Assembly: GCF_900696085.1 (NCBI RefSeq)
Contig: NZ_CAADFC020000004.1
Location: forward strand, 1,309,501 to 1,373,500
DNA length: 64,000 nucleotides
DNA from: Bradyrhizobium ivorense
Lineage (GTDB): Bacteria > Pseudomonadota > Alphaproteobacteria > Rhizobiales > Xanthobacteraceae
Direction: 5' to 3'
A model generated the notes under the pieces. It worked only from the letters and a program-made list of their open reading frames with translations, was not told where the DNA came from and searched no databases. Positions 43,136 to 51,873 of the stretch are shown piece by piece (position 1 is the stretch's first letter; each line of letters starts with the position of its first letter). The translations under genes were made by a program, and so were the position numbers.

Positions 43136-46012
43136 TTGCGTCTGATCAGGTGCCTTGCGCTGTTGGCGCTGGGCCTCATGATGTTTGCCGCTACGCCCAA
43201 GGCGTATGCGATCGACGCCGTCAGCGTCCGCAGCGATGCGCCAGCGATCGACCTCACCGCCGTCCTCGATCATCAGCGCAGCGAAACCGACCGCATCCAG
43301 GTCTCCACCGCGCCCGGAACCGACGGCATCGTGCGCCGCATCGAGGTGCGCGCGCGAGAAGGCGGGCAGAACTGGGTGGTGTTCGCGCTCGCCAACAACA
43401 CCGACGACCAGCTCGACCGCCTGATCGTTGCACCGCATTACCGCATCGTGTCGTCAGGCCTGCTGTGGCCCGACCTCGGCCTGTCGCGCATCGCCACCAT
43501 CACGCCGTCGGTCGGCGATCGCCCGGAGCGGCAGGAGAGCCCGACCGCCGACGTGTTCCGCATCACGCTCGATCCCGGCGCTGTCGTCACCTATGTCGCC
43601 GAGCTGCGCACCGACAAGCTGCCGCAGCTCTATCTGTGGGAACCCGACGCCTACAAGGACAAGGTCAACTCGTTCACGCTGTATCAGGGCATCGTGATCG
43701 GCATCTCCGGCCTGCTCGCGCTGGTGCTCACGATTTTGTTTGTGGTGAAAGGCAGCATCATGTTCCCGGCCGCGGCGGCGCTGGCCTGGGCGGTGCTGGT
43801 CTATATCGGCGTCGACTTCGGCTTCTGGGGCAAGGTGCTCGACATGTCGAACAACGCCGAGCGCGTCTGGCGCGCGGCGGGCGAGGCGATCCTCGCAGCG
43901 ACGTTGCTGGTGTTCCTGTTCGCCTATCTCAATCTCAGTCGATGGCATGTGCGCTACTCGCACATCACGATCGGCTGGCTGCTGTTCCTCGGCGCGCTCG
44001 TCGCGCTGGCGCTGTTCGATCCCGCGGTCGCCTCCGGCATCGCAAGGATGTCGCTGGTGATGATCGCCTTCGCCGGCTTTGCGCTGATCGTCTATCTCTC
44101 GACCCACGGTTTTGACCGCGCGGTGCTGCTGATCCCGACCTGGTTCCTGCTGGTGGTCTGGGTGGTCGCAGCCGGCATGACGGTGGCGGGCTCGGTCACC
44201 AACGACATCGTCGGCCCGGCGCTGCTCGGCGGCCTCGTGCTGATCGTGATGCTGATCGGCTTTACGGTGATGCAGCACGCCTTCGCTGGCGGCGGCGCCA
44301 CCACCGGCGTGGTCTCCGACGTCGAGCGCCGCGCGCTGGCGCTGACCGGCTCGGGCGATCTGATCTGGGATTGGGACGTCTCCGCCGACAAGGTGTTCAC
44401 CAGCCCCGAGACCGAGGCGCTGCTCGGCCTGAAGCGCGGCACGCTGGAAGGCCCCGCCGCGAAGTGGCTGGAGGTGCTGCACCCGCTCGACCAGGACCGC
44501 TTCCGCGCCGCGCTCGACAGCGTGCTCGACCAGCGCCGCGGCCGCCTGGTGCAGGATTTTCGCCTGCGCACGCCCGACGGCCACTTCATGTGGTTCGCGC
44601 TGAAGGCGCGCCCGGTGGTCGGCTCCGACGGCGAAGTCTCGCGCGTGGTCGGCACGCTGACCGACGTCACCGAGTTCAAGAACTCGGAAGAGCGGATGCT
44701 GCACGACTCCGTGCACGACAATCTGACCGGCCTGCCGAACCGCCGCCTGTTCATGGACCGCCTCAGCGCGGTGGCGAACCTCGCCAAGACCATGCCGAAC
44801 TTGCGGCCGACCTTGATGGTGATCGACCTCGACCGCTTCAAGCAGGTCAACGATTCCGTCGGCATCGCAGTCGGCGATTCCATCCTGCTGACCCTGGCGC
44901 GGCGGCTGACCCGCATTCTCAAGCCGCAGGACACGCTGGCGCGGATGGCCGGCGACCAGTTCGGTCTGATCCTGCTCTCGGAGCAGGACCCGGCGCGGAT
45001 CACCAATTTCGCGGAAACCATCCGCAAGACCATCCGCGCACCGATCGCGTTCAACGACCGCGAGATCTTCCTGACCGCCTCGATCGGACTCGCGCTGTCC
45101 GACCCGCAGGCGCCGCTGTCGGACGAGATCATCAAGGACGCCGAGCTTGCGATGTATCACTCCAAGCGGATCGGCGGCGACCGCATCGACGTCTACAAGC
45201 CGGCGATGCGCGCGCGCAAGACCGACCGCCTGACGCTGGAGAGCGATCTGCGCCGCGCCATCGAGCGCCAGGAGATCACGATCCTGTACCAGCCGATCGT
45301 GCGGCTGGAGGATCGCGCCATCGCGGGCTTCGAGGCGCTGGCGCGCTGGGATCATCCCAAGCTCGGCCGGATGTCGCCGTCGGAGTTCATCAATGTCGCC
45401 GAGGAGACCGGCCTGATCGTCGATCTCGGCATGTTCGTGATGGACCAGACCGCGCGCCAGCTCGCGGTCTGGCAGCGCGCGATGCGCGCCCGCGATCCGA
45501 TCTTCGCGTCCGTCAACGTCTCCTCGCGGCAATTGCTGCGCCACGATTTGATCCACGACATCCGCACCGTGCTGTCGCGCTCATCGGTGGCGCGCGGCAC
45601 GCTGAAGCTTGAATTGACGGAATCGCTGGTCATGGAGAACCCCGAGCACGCCGCGCAGATGCTGGCGCGGATCCGCGAGCTCGGCACCGGGCTGTCGCTC
45701 GACGATTTCGGCACCGGCCACTCCTCGCTGTCCTATCTGCAGCGCTTCCCGTTCGATACCATCAAGATCGACCAGTCCTTTGTCCGCACCACCAGCCGCG
45801 GCACCCGCCCGGTGATCCTGAAATCGATCATCGCGCTGGCGCACGATCTCGGCATGGAAGTGGTCGCGGAAGGCGCCGAGACCGACTCGGACGCCGTCGA
45901 GCTCTACCAGCTCGGCTGCGAATACGCGCAGGGCTTTGCCTTCGGCGAGCCGATGGACGCCGACGCCGCGACGCGGCTGCTCACCGAGGAACGGCTGGAG
46001 GCCGCGAGCTAG
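43136..46012 (+). CDS. Membrane PAS-GGDEF-EAL protein with degenerate GGDEF
   Basis: A 958-residue cyclic-di-GMP protein. It has a signal peptide (residues 1-25), an N-terminal periplasmic DISM-like domain up to about 185, a block of membrane helices (about 185-400), a PAS domain (about 400-525), GGDEF (about 530-700) and EAL (about 705-950). The GGDEF motif is AGDQF (605-609), so cyclase activity is doubtful. The EAL motif is intact, Glu733-Ala734-Leu735, with DDFGTGHSSLSYLQRFP and IDQSFV, so phosphodiesterase activity is likely. It begins TTG at 43136. A copy of its last 42 bases follows the downstream repeat. Confidence 0.92.
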   Translation: MRLIRCLALLALGLMMFAATPKAYAIDAVSVRSDAPAIDLTAVLDHQRSETDRIQVSTAPGTDGIVRRIEVRAREGGQNWVVFALANNTDDQLDRLIVAPHYRIVSSGLLWPDLGLSRIATITPSVGDRPERQESPTADVFRITLDPGAVVTYVAELRTDKLPQLYLWEPDAYKDKVNSFTLYQGIVIGISGLLALVLTILFVVKGSIMFPAAAALAWAVLVYIGVDFGFWGKVLDMSNNAERVWRAAGEAILAATLLVFLFAYLNLSRWHVRYSHITIGWLLFLGALVALALFDPAVASGIARMSLVMIAFAGFALIVYLSTHGFDRAVLLIPTWFLLVVWVVAAGMTVAGSVTNDIVGPALLGGLVLIVMLIGFTVMQHAFAGGGATTGVVSDVERRALALTGSGDLIWDWDVSADKVFTSPETEALLGLKRGTLEGPAAKWLEVLHPLDQDRFRAALDSVLDQRRGRLVQDFRLRTPDGHFMWFALKARPVVGSDGEVSRVVGTLTDVTEFKNSEERMLHDSVHDNLTGLPNRRLFMDRLSAVANLAKTMPNLRPTLMVIDLDRFKQVNDSVGIAVGDSILLTLARRLTRILKPQDTLARMAGDQFGLILLSEQDPARITNFAETIRKTIRAPIAFNDREIFLTASIGLALSDPQAPLSDEIIKDAELAMYHSKRIGGDRIDVYKPAMRARKTDRLTLESDLRRAIERQEITILYQPIVRLEDRAIAGFEALARWDHPKLGRMSPSEFINVAEETGLIVDLGMFVMDQTARQLAVWQRAMRARDPIFASVNVSSRQLLRHDLIHDIRTVLSRSSVARGTLKLELTESLVMENPEHAAQMLARIRELGTGLSLDDFGTGHSSLSYLQRFPFDTIKIDQSFVRTTSRGTRPVILKSIIALAHDLGMEVVAEGAETDSDAVELYQLGCEYAQGFAFGEPMDADAATRLLTEERLEAAS

Positions 46013-46023
46013 TCGATTGAGCG

Positions 46024-46205
46024 ACCTGCCCCTTCACCTCGCCCCGCCTGCGCGGAGAGGTCGGAATTCAAGCGCAGCTTGAATTCCGGGTGAGGGGGAG
46101 CCTCCGCGGATGATCTTGTCACCGTTGACGAGGAGACAGCCCCTCACCCCAACCCTCTAAGAGCGAGCTTCGCTCGTCTCGACCCCGTAAGAACGGGGTG
46201 AGGGA
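46024..46205. repeat. Intergenic inverted repeat (CCTCACC/GGTGAGGG type)
   Basis: It contains GGAATTCAAGCGCAGCTTGAATTCC, then GGGTGAGGGG and CCCCTCACCCC, and AGAGCGAGCTTCGCTCGTCT. It is diverged from the copy at 18490-18612. It lies between the EAL gene and the duplicated gene end at 46218-46259. Confidence 0.7.
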
Positions 46206-46217
46206 GCGCACTTCCGC

Positions 46218-46259
46218 CGCGGCCGCTCACCGAGAAACGGCTCGAAGCCGCGAGCTAGT
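46218..46259 (+). pseudogene. Duplicated 3' end of the GGDEF-EAL gene
   Basis: Forty-two bases here resemble 45974-46015, including the codons for LTEERLEAAS and the TAG stop (here LTEKRLEAAS plus TAG), with only about five differences. The two copies flank the repeat at 46024-46205. This is not a gene itself; it is a scar of duplication or of repeat insertion. Confidence 0.7.
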
Positions 46260-46296
46260 CAGGTCGAAGGCAGGTTACCTGCCCACTCGCCTACCG

Positions 46297-46421
46297 CTGT
46301 CATCCCGGCCTTGACCGGGCGATCCAGTACGCCGCGGCCTATCGGCTCAATAACGACTGTCTCTGGAATACTGGATCGCCCGGTCCATCTGCGCAATTGC
46401 GCACAGGCCGGGCGATGACAG
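46297..46421. repeat. Intergenic palindromic repeat (CTGTCATCCCGGCC type)
   Basis: Ends CTGTCATCCCGGCC and GGCCGGGCGATGACAG are inverted, and an inner pair GGGCGATCCAGTA and TACTGGATCGCCC is also inverted. GCGCAATTGCGC adds a further small palindrome. No gene is present. Confidence 0.8.
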
Positions 46422-46436
46422 TCTGAGGTGGCGCTG

Positions 46437-46694
46437 CTAACGCGGCTTCGGCATCTTCTTGAACTTCACGCTGTTGCCGTCGGCCTGGCGGGTGGCGATG
46501 TAGCCGCCGTCGAGGCAGGCCTCGCGCTGCGGCATCTTCTCCTGCGGGCTGCGTAGCGTATCCCACCACGACGCCCGCTGCGCGGCGCGCGGCAGCGCCG
46601 CATCGATGATCGCCTCGATCTCCTCGAAGGTCAGCACGAATTCGGGCAGGTGCTGCTTCTTCAGGTAGTCGCGCAGCGCGTCGTAGTCGTTCAC
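46437..46694 (-). CDS. DUF7662-like small protein
   Basis: An 85-residue protein beginning MNDYDALRDYLKKQHLPEFV. The segment LTFEEIEAIIDAALPRAAQR, the WWDT motif and the C-terminal EACLDGGYIATRQADGNSVKF match a small conserved family known as DUF7662, whose WW and YxA/VxF pattern resembles a nucleic-acid or protein-binding beta-hairpin. No signal or membrane segment is visible. It stands alone, facing the diguanylate cyclase gene. The function is unknown. Confidence 0.7.
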   Translation of the reverse strand: MNDYDALRDYLKKQHLPEFVLTFEEIEAIIDAALPRAAQRASWWDTLRSPQEKMPQREACLDGGYIATRQADGNSVKFKKMPKPR

Positions 46695-46827
46695 AACAGC
46701 CCTCGGTGAACAAGATAAACAATCCCGGCAACCACCCGTTAACCCATTCGGCGGCCGCTGTCGCCACTTAAGGCGACAACAAGGTTTCCCGATGCATGAC
46801 GGCGCCTGGAGCGTGATGACTTTTCCT

Positions 46828-46911
46828 TCGAAGCATCATCCCACTCCAGCTTTTTGTTTGAGCATGATCTTTTCGGGAAGACCGCTGCACATTTTTCCGG
46901 ATCACGCTCTT
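46828..46911. repeat. Palindromic repeat (GAGCATGATC type)
   Basis: GAAGCATCATCCCACTCC, TTGAGCATGATCTTTTCGGG and CACATTTTTCCGGATCACGCTC are parts of a known rhizobial intergenic motif. It ends just before the ribosome-binding site of the diguanylate cyclase gene, which it may partly supply. Confidence 0.65.
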
Positions 46912-46921
46912 GGAGTCGGAC

Positions 46922-48415
46922 ATGGCATTTCGGCGGGGAAAAGACGCGAGGCGGCGCTGGCGGATATCGGCCCGGCTGCTGATCGTCTCGTCGATTGCGA
47001 CCGTGCTCGGCTTCTCCGCGATCTGCGCCGGCGTGATGTTCGACATGCGCCGCGGCGAGGAGGAACTGGCCCGCCGCACGCTGGAAAACCTCGCCTCGGG
47101 CATCGACGCCGACATCAGCCGCAACATCGAGCTCTACGATCTGTCGCTGCGCGCGGTCGCCAGCAATCTGGAGATGCCGGAGATCCGCAACGTCTCCAAA
47201 GAGCTCCGTCATCTGATCCTGTTCGACCACGCCGCCACCGCCAAGCATTTCGGCGCGATCCAGGTGTTCGATGCCGACGGCAACCTCACGATCGACGCCG
47301 CAAGCCTCGACCCGCGGCCGGAGAACCGCCGCGATGAAGAGTATTTCACGGTTCACCGCGACCATCCCGATACCGGGCTGTATGTCAGCCGGCCGATGCT
47401 GCATCGCAGTGCCTACGCCATCGTGCTGAGCCGGCGCATCACCGACGAGGACGGCCGCTTCCTCGGCGTCGTCGTCGGCTCGATCCGCTTCAGCTATTTC
47501 CACGAACTGTTCGGCCGGCTCAACCTGACGCCGGGCGACACCATCACGGTGCTGCGCAACGACCGCACCATCATCATGCGCACGCCGTTCGATCTCGACG
47601 TCATCGGCAAGAACCTCGCGGAGGCGCTGGACTGGAAGTCCGACAACCTGAAGCCAGGCGGCGCCTACGCCGGCAAGGGCCCGGTCGACGATACGCCGCG
47701 GCTCTATGTCCGGCGCAGCAGCTCGGGCCCGCTCTATGTCGTGGTCGGCAAACCGCTCGAGGCCGTGTTCCGGCTCTGGCATACCGAGGCGATCCGGATC
47801 GGCTCGATCATGGCGGCGCTGATCCTGTTCGTGCTCTCGACGGCGCTGGTGCTGGCACGCGAGATCAGCCGCCGCGCCGACGCCGAAGACAAGCTCGAGG
47901 AGCTCGCGACCACCGACGCCCTCACCGGGCTGAAGAACCGGCGCAAGTTCGACACCGAGATCGAGCTGGAGTGGCGCCGCGCCATCAGGCACGGCCAATC
48001 CGTCGCGCTATTGATGATCGATGCCGATCATTTCAAGGCCTACAACGACACCTTCGGGCACCAGGCCGGCGACCAGGTGCTGGTCGGGATCGCAATCTGC
48101 ATTTCGGACGCGGTGCGCCGCGCCGGCGACTGCCCGGCGCGGTTCGGCGGCGAGGAATTCGCGGTGCTGCTGCCCGGCGCCAGCGCGCTCGAGGCCTTCG
48201 GCATAGCCGAGGCCATCCGCGGCAAGGTCGAGCAATGGTGCGAGGGCGAGCTGATCACGACGGTGAGCATCGGGGTCGCCAGCATGCGGCCGGCCGCCGG
48301 CCAGCAATGGGCCGATCTGGTCGAGGCAGCCGACAAGGCGCTCTACGCCGCCAAGGCCAACGGCCGCAACCAGTCGGTGCTCGCCACCGCGCCGAAAATC
48401 GCGCTGGTGGCGTAA
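46922..48415 (+). CDS. Membrane diguanylate cyclase with dCache-like sensor
   Basis: A 497-residue diguanylate cyclase. Membrane helices lie at about 18-40 and 285-308, bracketing a periplasmic dCache-type sensor (about 41-284). The GGDEF domain (about 330-490) has the intact active-site GGEEF at 409-413 and an inhibitory RxxD site, Arg400 to Asp403, exactly five residues before it, so product feedback is likely. The ATG at 46922 follows GGAG by six bases; the longer frame starting TTG is less likely. Together with the EAL protein about 900 bases away it makes a cyclic-di-GMP pair. Confidence 0.93.
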   Translation: MAFRRGKDARRRWRISARLLIVSSIATVLGFSAICAGVMFDMRRGEEELARRTLENLASGIDADISRNIELYDLSLRAVASNLEMPEIRNVSKELRHLILFDHAATAKHFGAIQVFDADGNLTIDAASLDPRPENRRDEEYFTVHRDHPDTGLYVSRPMLHRSAYAIVLSRRITDEDGRFLGVVVGSIRFSYFHELFGRLNLTPGDTITVLRNDRTIIMRTPFDLDVIGKNLAEALDWKSDNLKPGGAYAGKGPVDDTPRLYVRRSSSGPLYVVVGKPLEAVFRLWHTEAIRIGSIMAALILFVLSTALVLAREISRRADAEDKLEELATTDALTGLKNRRKFDTEIELEWRRAIRHGQSVALLMIDADHFKAYNDTFGHQAGDQVLVGIAICISDAVRRAGDCPARFGGEEFAVLLPGASALEAFGIAEAIRGKVEQWCEGELITTVSIGVASMRPAAGQQWADLVEAADKALYAAKANGRNQSVLATAPKIALVA

Positions 48416-48582
48416 GCGCCCGGCTTCACGTCCGGACGTTGCGCGGCCGCGCAAGATGATCAGCGCCCAGGAGGGAACCGGCAGCATCGGCATTAACCAA
48501 GATGGTATATGGCGATAGGCGGCCGGCCGGCGTAAGCTGATACTTGCAGGTGTGTATTCATCAACGGCAGCGAGGTGTCGCC

Positions 48583-48771
48583 ATGCCATTGTTGGAATTG
48601 CCGCACTGGTTGATCATTGCCGGAGCCCTCCTCGTGCTGGTTGGGCTCATTGGCTTGGCCTTCGGCCCGCGGAAAGAAGTCGCACTGGAACCCGAGCTGC
48701 TGCCGGGAGACCTCGACGCATGGAAGGCCGAACAGCACCGCTCGGAAGAGCAGAGCAGAAGCGCGGCCTGA
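48583..48771 (+). CDS. Small single-pass membrane protein
   Basis: A 62-residue protein I do not recognise. The ATG at 48583 follows CGAGGTG and begins MPLLELPHWLIIAGALLVLV, a hydrophobic helix of about 22 residues. The rest is short and charged, ending DLDAWKAEQHRSEEQSRSAA. The design suggests an inner-membrane anchor with a cytoplasmic acidic-basic tail. It lies alone between the diguanylate cyclase gene and a repeat. Confidence 0.6.
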   Translation: MPLLELPHWLIIAGALLVLVGLIGLAFGPRKEVALEPELLPGDLDAWKAEQHRSEEQSRSAA

Positions 48772-48810
48772 CCGGCTGAAGCGCCGACAAGTGAGGCGAG
48801 CACACTCGTC

Positions 48811-48992
48811 AGGCTCCCTCTCCCCTTGCGGGAGAGGGTGGGGAGAGGGGTGGCCCCGGGCGCGATGCGAGACATCGGGCAGCGCCAATCAACAAATCAA
48901 GCACTCGCGGAAGCGTGCGCTCCTCCAGATCAGCAGCGGAGCAAGCGGCACCCCTCTCCCCAACCCTCCCCCGCAAGGGGGGAGGGAGCCCA
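48811..48992. repeat. Pair of inverted GC-rich repeat arms (CCTCTCCCC type)
   Basis: A left arm GGCTCCCTCTCCCCTTGCGG, with GGGTGGGGAGAGGGGTGGC, faces a right arm CACCCCTCTCCCCAACCCTC with CGCAAGGGGGGAGGGAGCC about 100 bases away. The middle holds no recognisable gene. Confidence 0.75.
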
Positions 48993-49059
48993 GCCAGGGT
49001 GCTCCCTTACGACGCGGAGCAAGAGCGCAAACTTACCGCGCGCTCCACGCAACAACGCC

Positions 49060-49935
49060 TCACTCCCCCAGATACTTCTTCATCTCGGCACGCAACCCGT
49101 CGCGCAGGTCGGGGCGCTTGAGGCCGAAGGCGATGTTGGCGCGGAGGAAGCCGGCCTTGGAGCCGCAATCATGGCGCTCGCCTTCGAACTCGACGCCGTA
49201 GAATTTCTGCGTCTTGGCAAGCCCGATCATGGCGTCGGTGAGCTGGATCTCGCCGCCTGCGCCGCGCTCCTGAGTGGCCAGGATGTCGAAAATCTCCGGC
49301 TGCAGAATGTAGCGGCCGGTGATCGAGAGGTTGGAGGGCGCGGTGCCCTGCGGCGGCTTCTCCACCATGGCATCGACCTCGAAAATCCTGCCGGTACGTT
49401 TGCCGACGCTGCAGATGCCGTATTGATGGGTGAGTTCGTCCGGCACCGCTTCGACCGCGATCACGTTGGACTTGTCGCCCAGCGCGCTCGCCGCCTCGAT
49501 CATCTGCTTCAGGCAACCCGGCGTGTTCAGCACCAGCTCGTCCGGCAGCACCACCGCGAACGGCTCGTTGCCGACGATGTCGCGCGCGCACCACACGGCG
49601 TGACCGAGCCCGAGCGGCGACTGCTGCCGGGTAAAGCTCATCGCGCCGGCTGCGGGCTGGCTCTCGGCCAGAATCTCCTGCTCGGTCTTCTTGCCGCGCT
49701 GTGCAAGCGTGGTGTCGAGCTCGAACATGCGGTCGAAATGATCCTCGATCACGCCCTTGTTGCGGCCGGTGACGAACACGAAGTGCTCGATGCCGGCTTC
49801 CCGCGCCTCGTCGACCACATACTGGATCAGCGGCTTGTCGACGATGGTCAGCATCTCCTTCGGCATCGCCTTGGTGGCGGGCAGCACGCGGGTGCCGAGG
49901 CCGGCGACGGGGAATACGGCTTTGCGGATCTTCAT
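49060..49935 (-). CDS. galU: UTP-glucose-1-phosphate uridylyltransferase
   Basis: It makes UDP-glucose, the precursor of exopolysaccharide, LPS and trehalose. The 291-residue protein begins MKIRKAVFPVAGLGTRVLPA, with the nucleotide-binding GLGTRVLPATKAMPKEML at 11-28. DEAREAGIEHFVFVTGRNKG, PLGLGHAVWCAR and EFEGERHDCGSKAGFLRANI are further hallmarks. The start at 49935 is favoured over a frame open 24 codons upstream. It is divergent from the transglycosylase gene. Confidence 0.95.
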   Translation of the reverse strand: MKIRKAVFPVAGLGTRVLPATKAMPKEMLTIVDKPLIQYVVDEAREAGIEHFVFVTGRNKGVIEDHFDRMFELDTTLAQRGKKTEQEILAESQPAAGAMSFTRQQSPLGLGHAVWCARDIVGNEPFAVVLPDELVLNTPGCLKQMIEAASALGDKSNVIAVEAVPDELTHQYGICSVGKRTGRIFEVDAMVEKPPQGTAPSNLSITGRYILQPEIFDILATQERGAGGEIQLTDAMIGLAKTQKFYGVEFEGERHDCGSKAGFLRANIAFGLKRPDLRDGLRAEMKKYLGE

Positions 49936-50156
49936 GGGATTGTCGTAAGCCTTGCAATGGTTGGGGGTATGCGAAGTCGATCGCATCAGTGGTAACCCGT
50001 TTTGCACCCGCTAACAAAGGCGGATGTGTGGTGCGGCATAATTCCGCTGTTCCACCGGGGCAAATCCCGCGGCCAACAGAATTTCGCCGTTGTTAAGTTA
50101 TTGGAAACCGTGCCGGGGCCTTCTGGAACAGCACCCTTTTTGACAGGCATACGCGA

Positions 50157-51548
50157 ATGCGCTCGACCGGAACATTGCGGACCAATTTTTTCGGCGTGAG
50201 TCTGATCGCGCTGGCCCTGCTGTTGCCGGGCGCGGTGCGCGCGCAATCGTCAGGCAACGGCCTGACCAACCTGATCGACAGCATCTTCTCGAAGAACGCG
50301 ACGCCGCCGCAGGCCGCAACCGGACAAGGCGCGACCGGTCAGGACGGCGCGCCGCCGCCATGGAGCGGCGAGGACGGCGCCTCCGGCCATCCGCTGATGA
50401 CTGCGGCCGCGATCCGCGAGGCCGCCGGGAATTTCCAGAACTGCGTCGCAGGCATGTGGCCGGACGCCGCGCGGCGCAACATCAGCCGGGAGAACTTCGA
50501 GCGCTTCACCGCCGGGCTACAGCCCGATCTGCGCATCATGGATCTTCTGGATTCACAGCCTGAATTCACCAAGGCGATCTGGGACTATCTCGACATCCTG
50601 GTCAGCGACGCGCGGCTGGCCAAGGGCCGCGAGATCCTCGCAAAATACAAGCCGCAGTTCGACGCGACTGAAAAAGCCTATGGCGTCGACCGCTACATCA
50701 TCGCCTCGATCTGGGGCATCGAGTCGAACTATTCGACCCAGGTGGGTGACCGCAGCGTGGTGCAGTCGACCGCGACGCTGGCCTGCATCGGCCGCCGCCA
50801 AGCCTATTTCAAGGACGAATTCCTCTCCGCGCTGGAGATCCTCAACCGCGGCGATCTTCGCCCGGAGCAATTGCGCGGCTCCTGGGCCGGCGCGTTCGGT
50901 CCGACCCAGTTCATGCCGACCGCCTTCAAGCGCTACGCCGTCGACGGCGATGGCGACGGCCGCCGCGACGTCGTCGACGATCCGAGCGACCTGATCGCCT
51001 CGACCGCGAACAATTTGAAGAAGGATGGCTGGCAGACCGGCGCACGCTGGGGCTACGAGGTCGTGCTGCCGCAAAACTTCAACTTCATGCTGGCCGACCG
51101 CGCCAAGGCGATGCCGCTGTCGCAATGGGAGCATCTCGGGTTGAAGCGCGCCAACGGTCAGCCGTTCCCGCAACCTGCCGAAAAGGCCTATCTGCTGGCG
51201 CCGGCCGGCGCCGAGGGCCCCGGCTTCCTGATGCTGCAGAACTTTCGCGTCATCATGAAATACAACCCGGCCGAGGCCTATGCGCTGGCGATCGGCCATT
51301 TCGCCGACCGGCTGCGCGGCGGACCGCCCTTCGTGCAGCCTTGGCCGCGCCAGGAACGGGTGCTGTCGCGCGCCGAGCGGCTCGAATTGCAGCAGCTGCT
51401 GGCCCAGCGCGGCTTCTACAAGGGCACGCCCGACGGCCAGTTCGGCGGCCAGACCAGGGAAGCCCTGCGCGGCTTCCAGGCGTCCATCGGGGCGCCGGCC
51501 GACGGATTTGCCACCTCCGAGGTGCTGGACCGGCTCCGGGGACGGTAG
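50157..51548 (+). CDS. MltB-type lytic murein transglycosylase
   Basis: A 463-residue periplasmic enzyme that cleaves peptidoglycan glycan strands non-hydrolytically. A signal peptide covers residues 1-25 (RTNFFGVSLIALALLLPGAV). The SLT_2 domain spans about 80-380, with the catalytic Glu189 in IWGIESNYSTQVGD and GSWAGAFGPTQFMPTAFKRY. A C-terminal peptidoglycan-binding PG_binding_1 domain covers about 400-462 (LAQRGFYKGTPDGQFGGQTR). It is a typical rhizobial MltB form. It is divergent from galU by 221 bases. Confidence 0.93.
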   Translation: MRSTGTLRTNFFGVSLIALALLLPGAVRAQSSGNGLTNLIDSIFSKNATPPQAATGQGATGQDGAPPPWSGEDGASGHPLMTAAAIREAAGNFQNCVAGMWPDAARRNISRENFERFTAGLQPDLRIMDLLDSQPEFTKAIWDYLDILVSDARLAKGREILAKYKPQFDATEKAYGVDRYIIASIWGIESNYSTQVGDRSVVQSTATLACIGRRQAYFKDEFLSALEILNRGDLRPEQLRGSWAGAFGPTQFMPTAFKRYAVDGDGDGRRDVVDDPSDLIASTANNLKKDGWQTGARWGYEVVLPQNFNFMLADRAKAMPLSQWEHLGLKRANGQPFPQPAEKAYLLAPAGAEGPGFLMLQNFRVIMKYNPAEAYALAIGHFADRLRGGPPFVQPWPRQERVLSRAERLELQQLLAQRGFYKGTPDGQFGGQTREALRGFQASIGAPADGFATSEVLDRLRGR

Positions 51549-51570
51549 GGCCGTAGCCTGGTTGGAGCTG

Positions 51571-51706
51571 TCTTCCCCTTCCCCCTGAAAGGGGGAAGGT
51601 TGGGATGGGGGTCGGCCGCAGGCGACGCTTTATCCGGAGAGAGTAGATCCCCACCCGCTTTGCTCTGCGAGCAAAGCGACCTCCCCTTTTCAAGGGGAGG
51701 TTTGGG
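51571..51706. repeat. Composite repeat (CCCCTTTTCAAGGGGAGG type)
   Basis: TTCCCCTTCCCCCTGAAAGG begins the element and CTCCCCTTTTCAAGGGGAGG closes it. The central CTTTGCTCTGCGAGCAAAG is a perfect palindrome. It is the closest relative of the copy at 63211-63350. Confidence 0.8.
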
Positions 51707-51873
51707 CGACGGCATCTGACGCCCCTGCCCGCGAAAGTAACCGTGAAATCCGATATTTACTGCCAGCCTTGACGGCGGCCGGACCGACCCGATTTATGGT
51801 GGAAAAGCTGCCCGCTTGCGGCCCGATTCCGCTAGTATGCTGGGCACGTCCGGAACAGCGACCCGACCTCTCG

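Noticed and set aside
43454..45556. 700-codon minus-strand frame opposite the GGDEF-EAL gene
   Set aside because: Opposite strand of a gene with complete PAS, GGDEF and EAL motifs; high GC creates long false frames.
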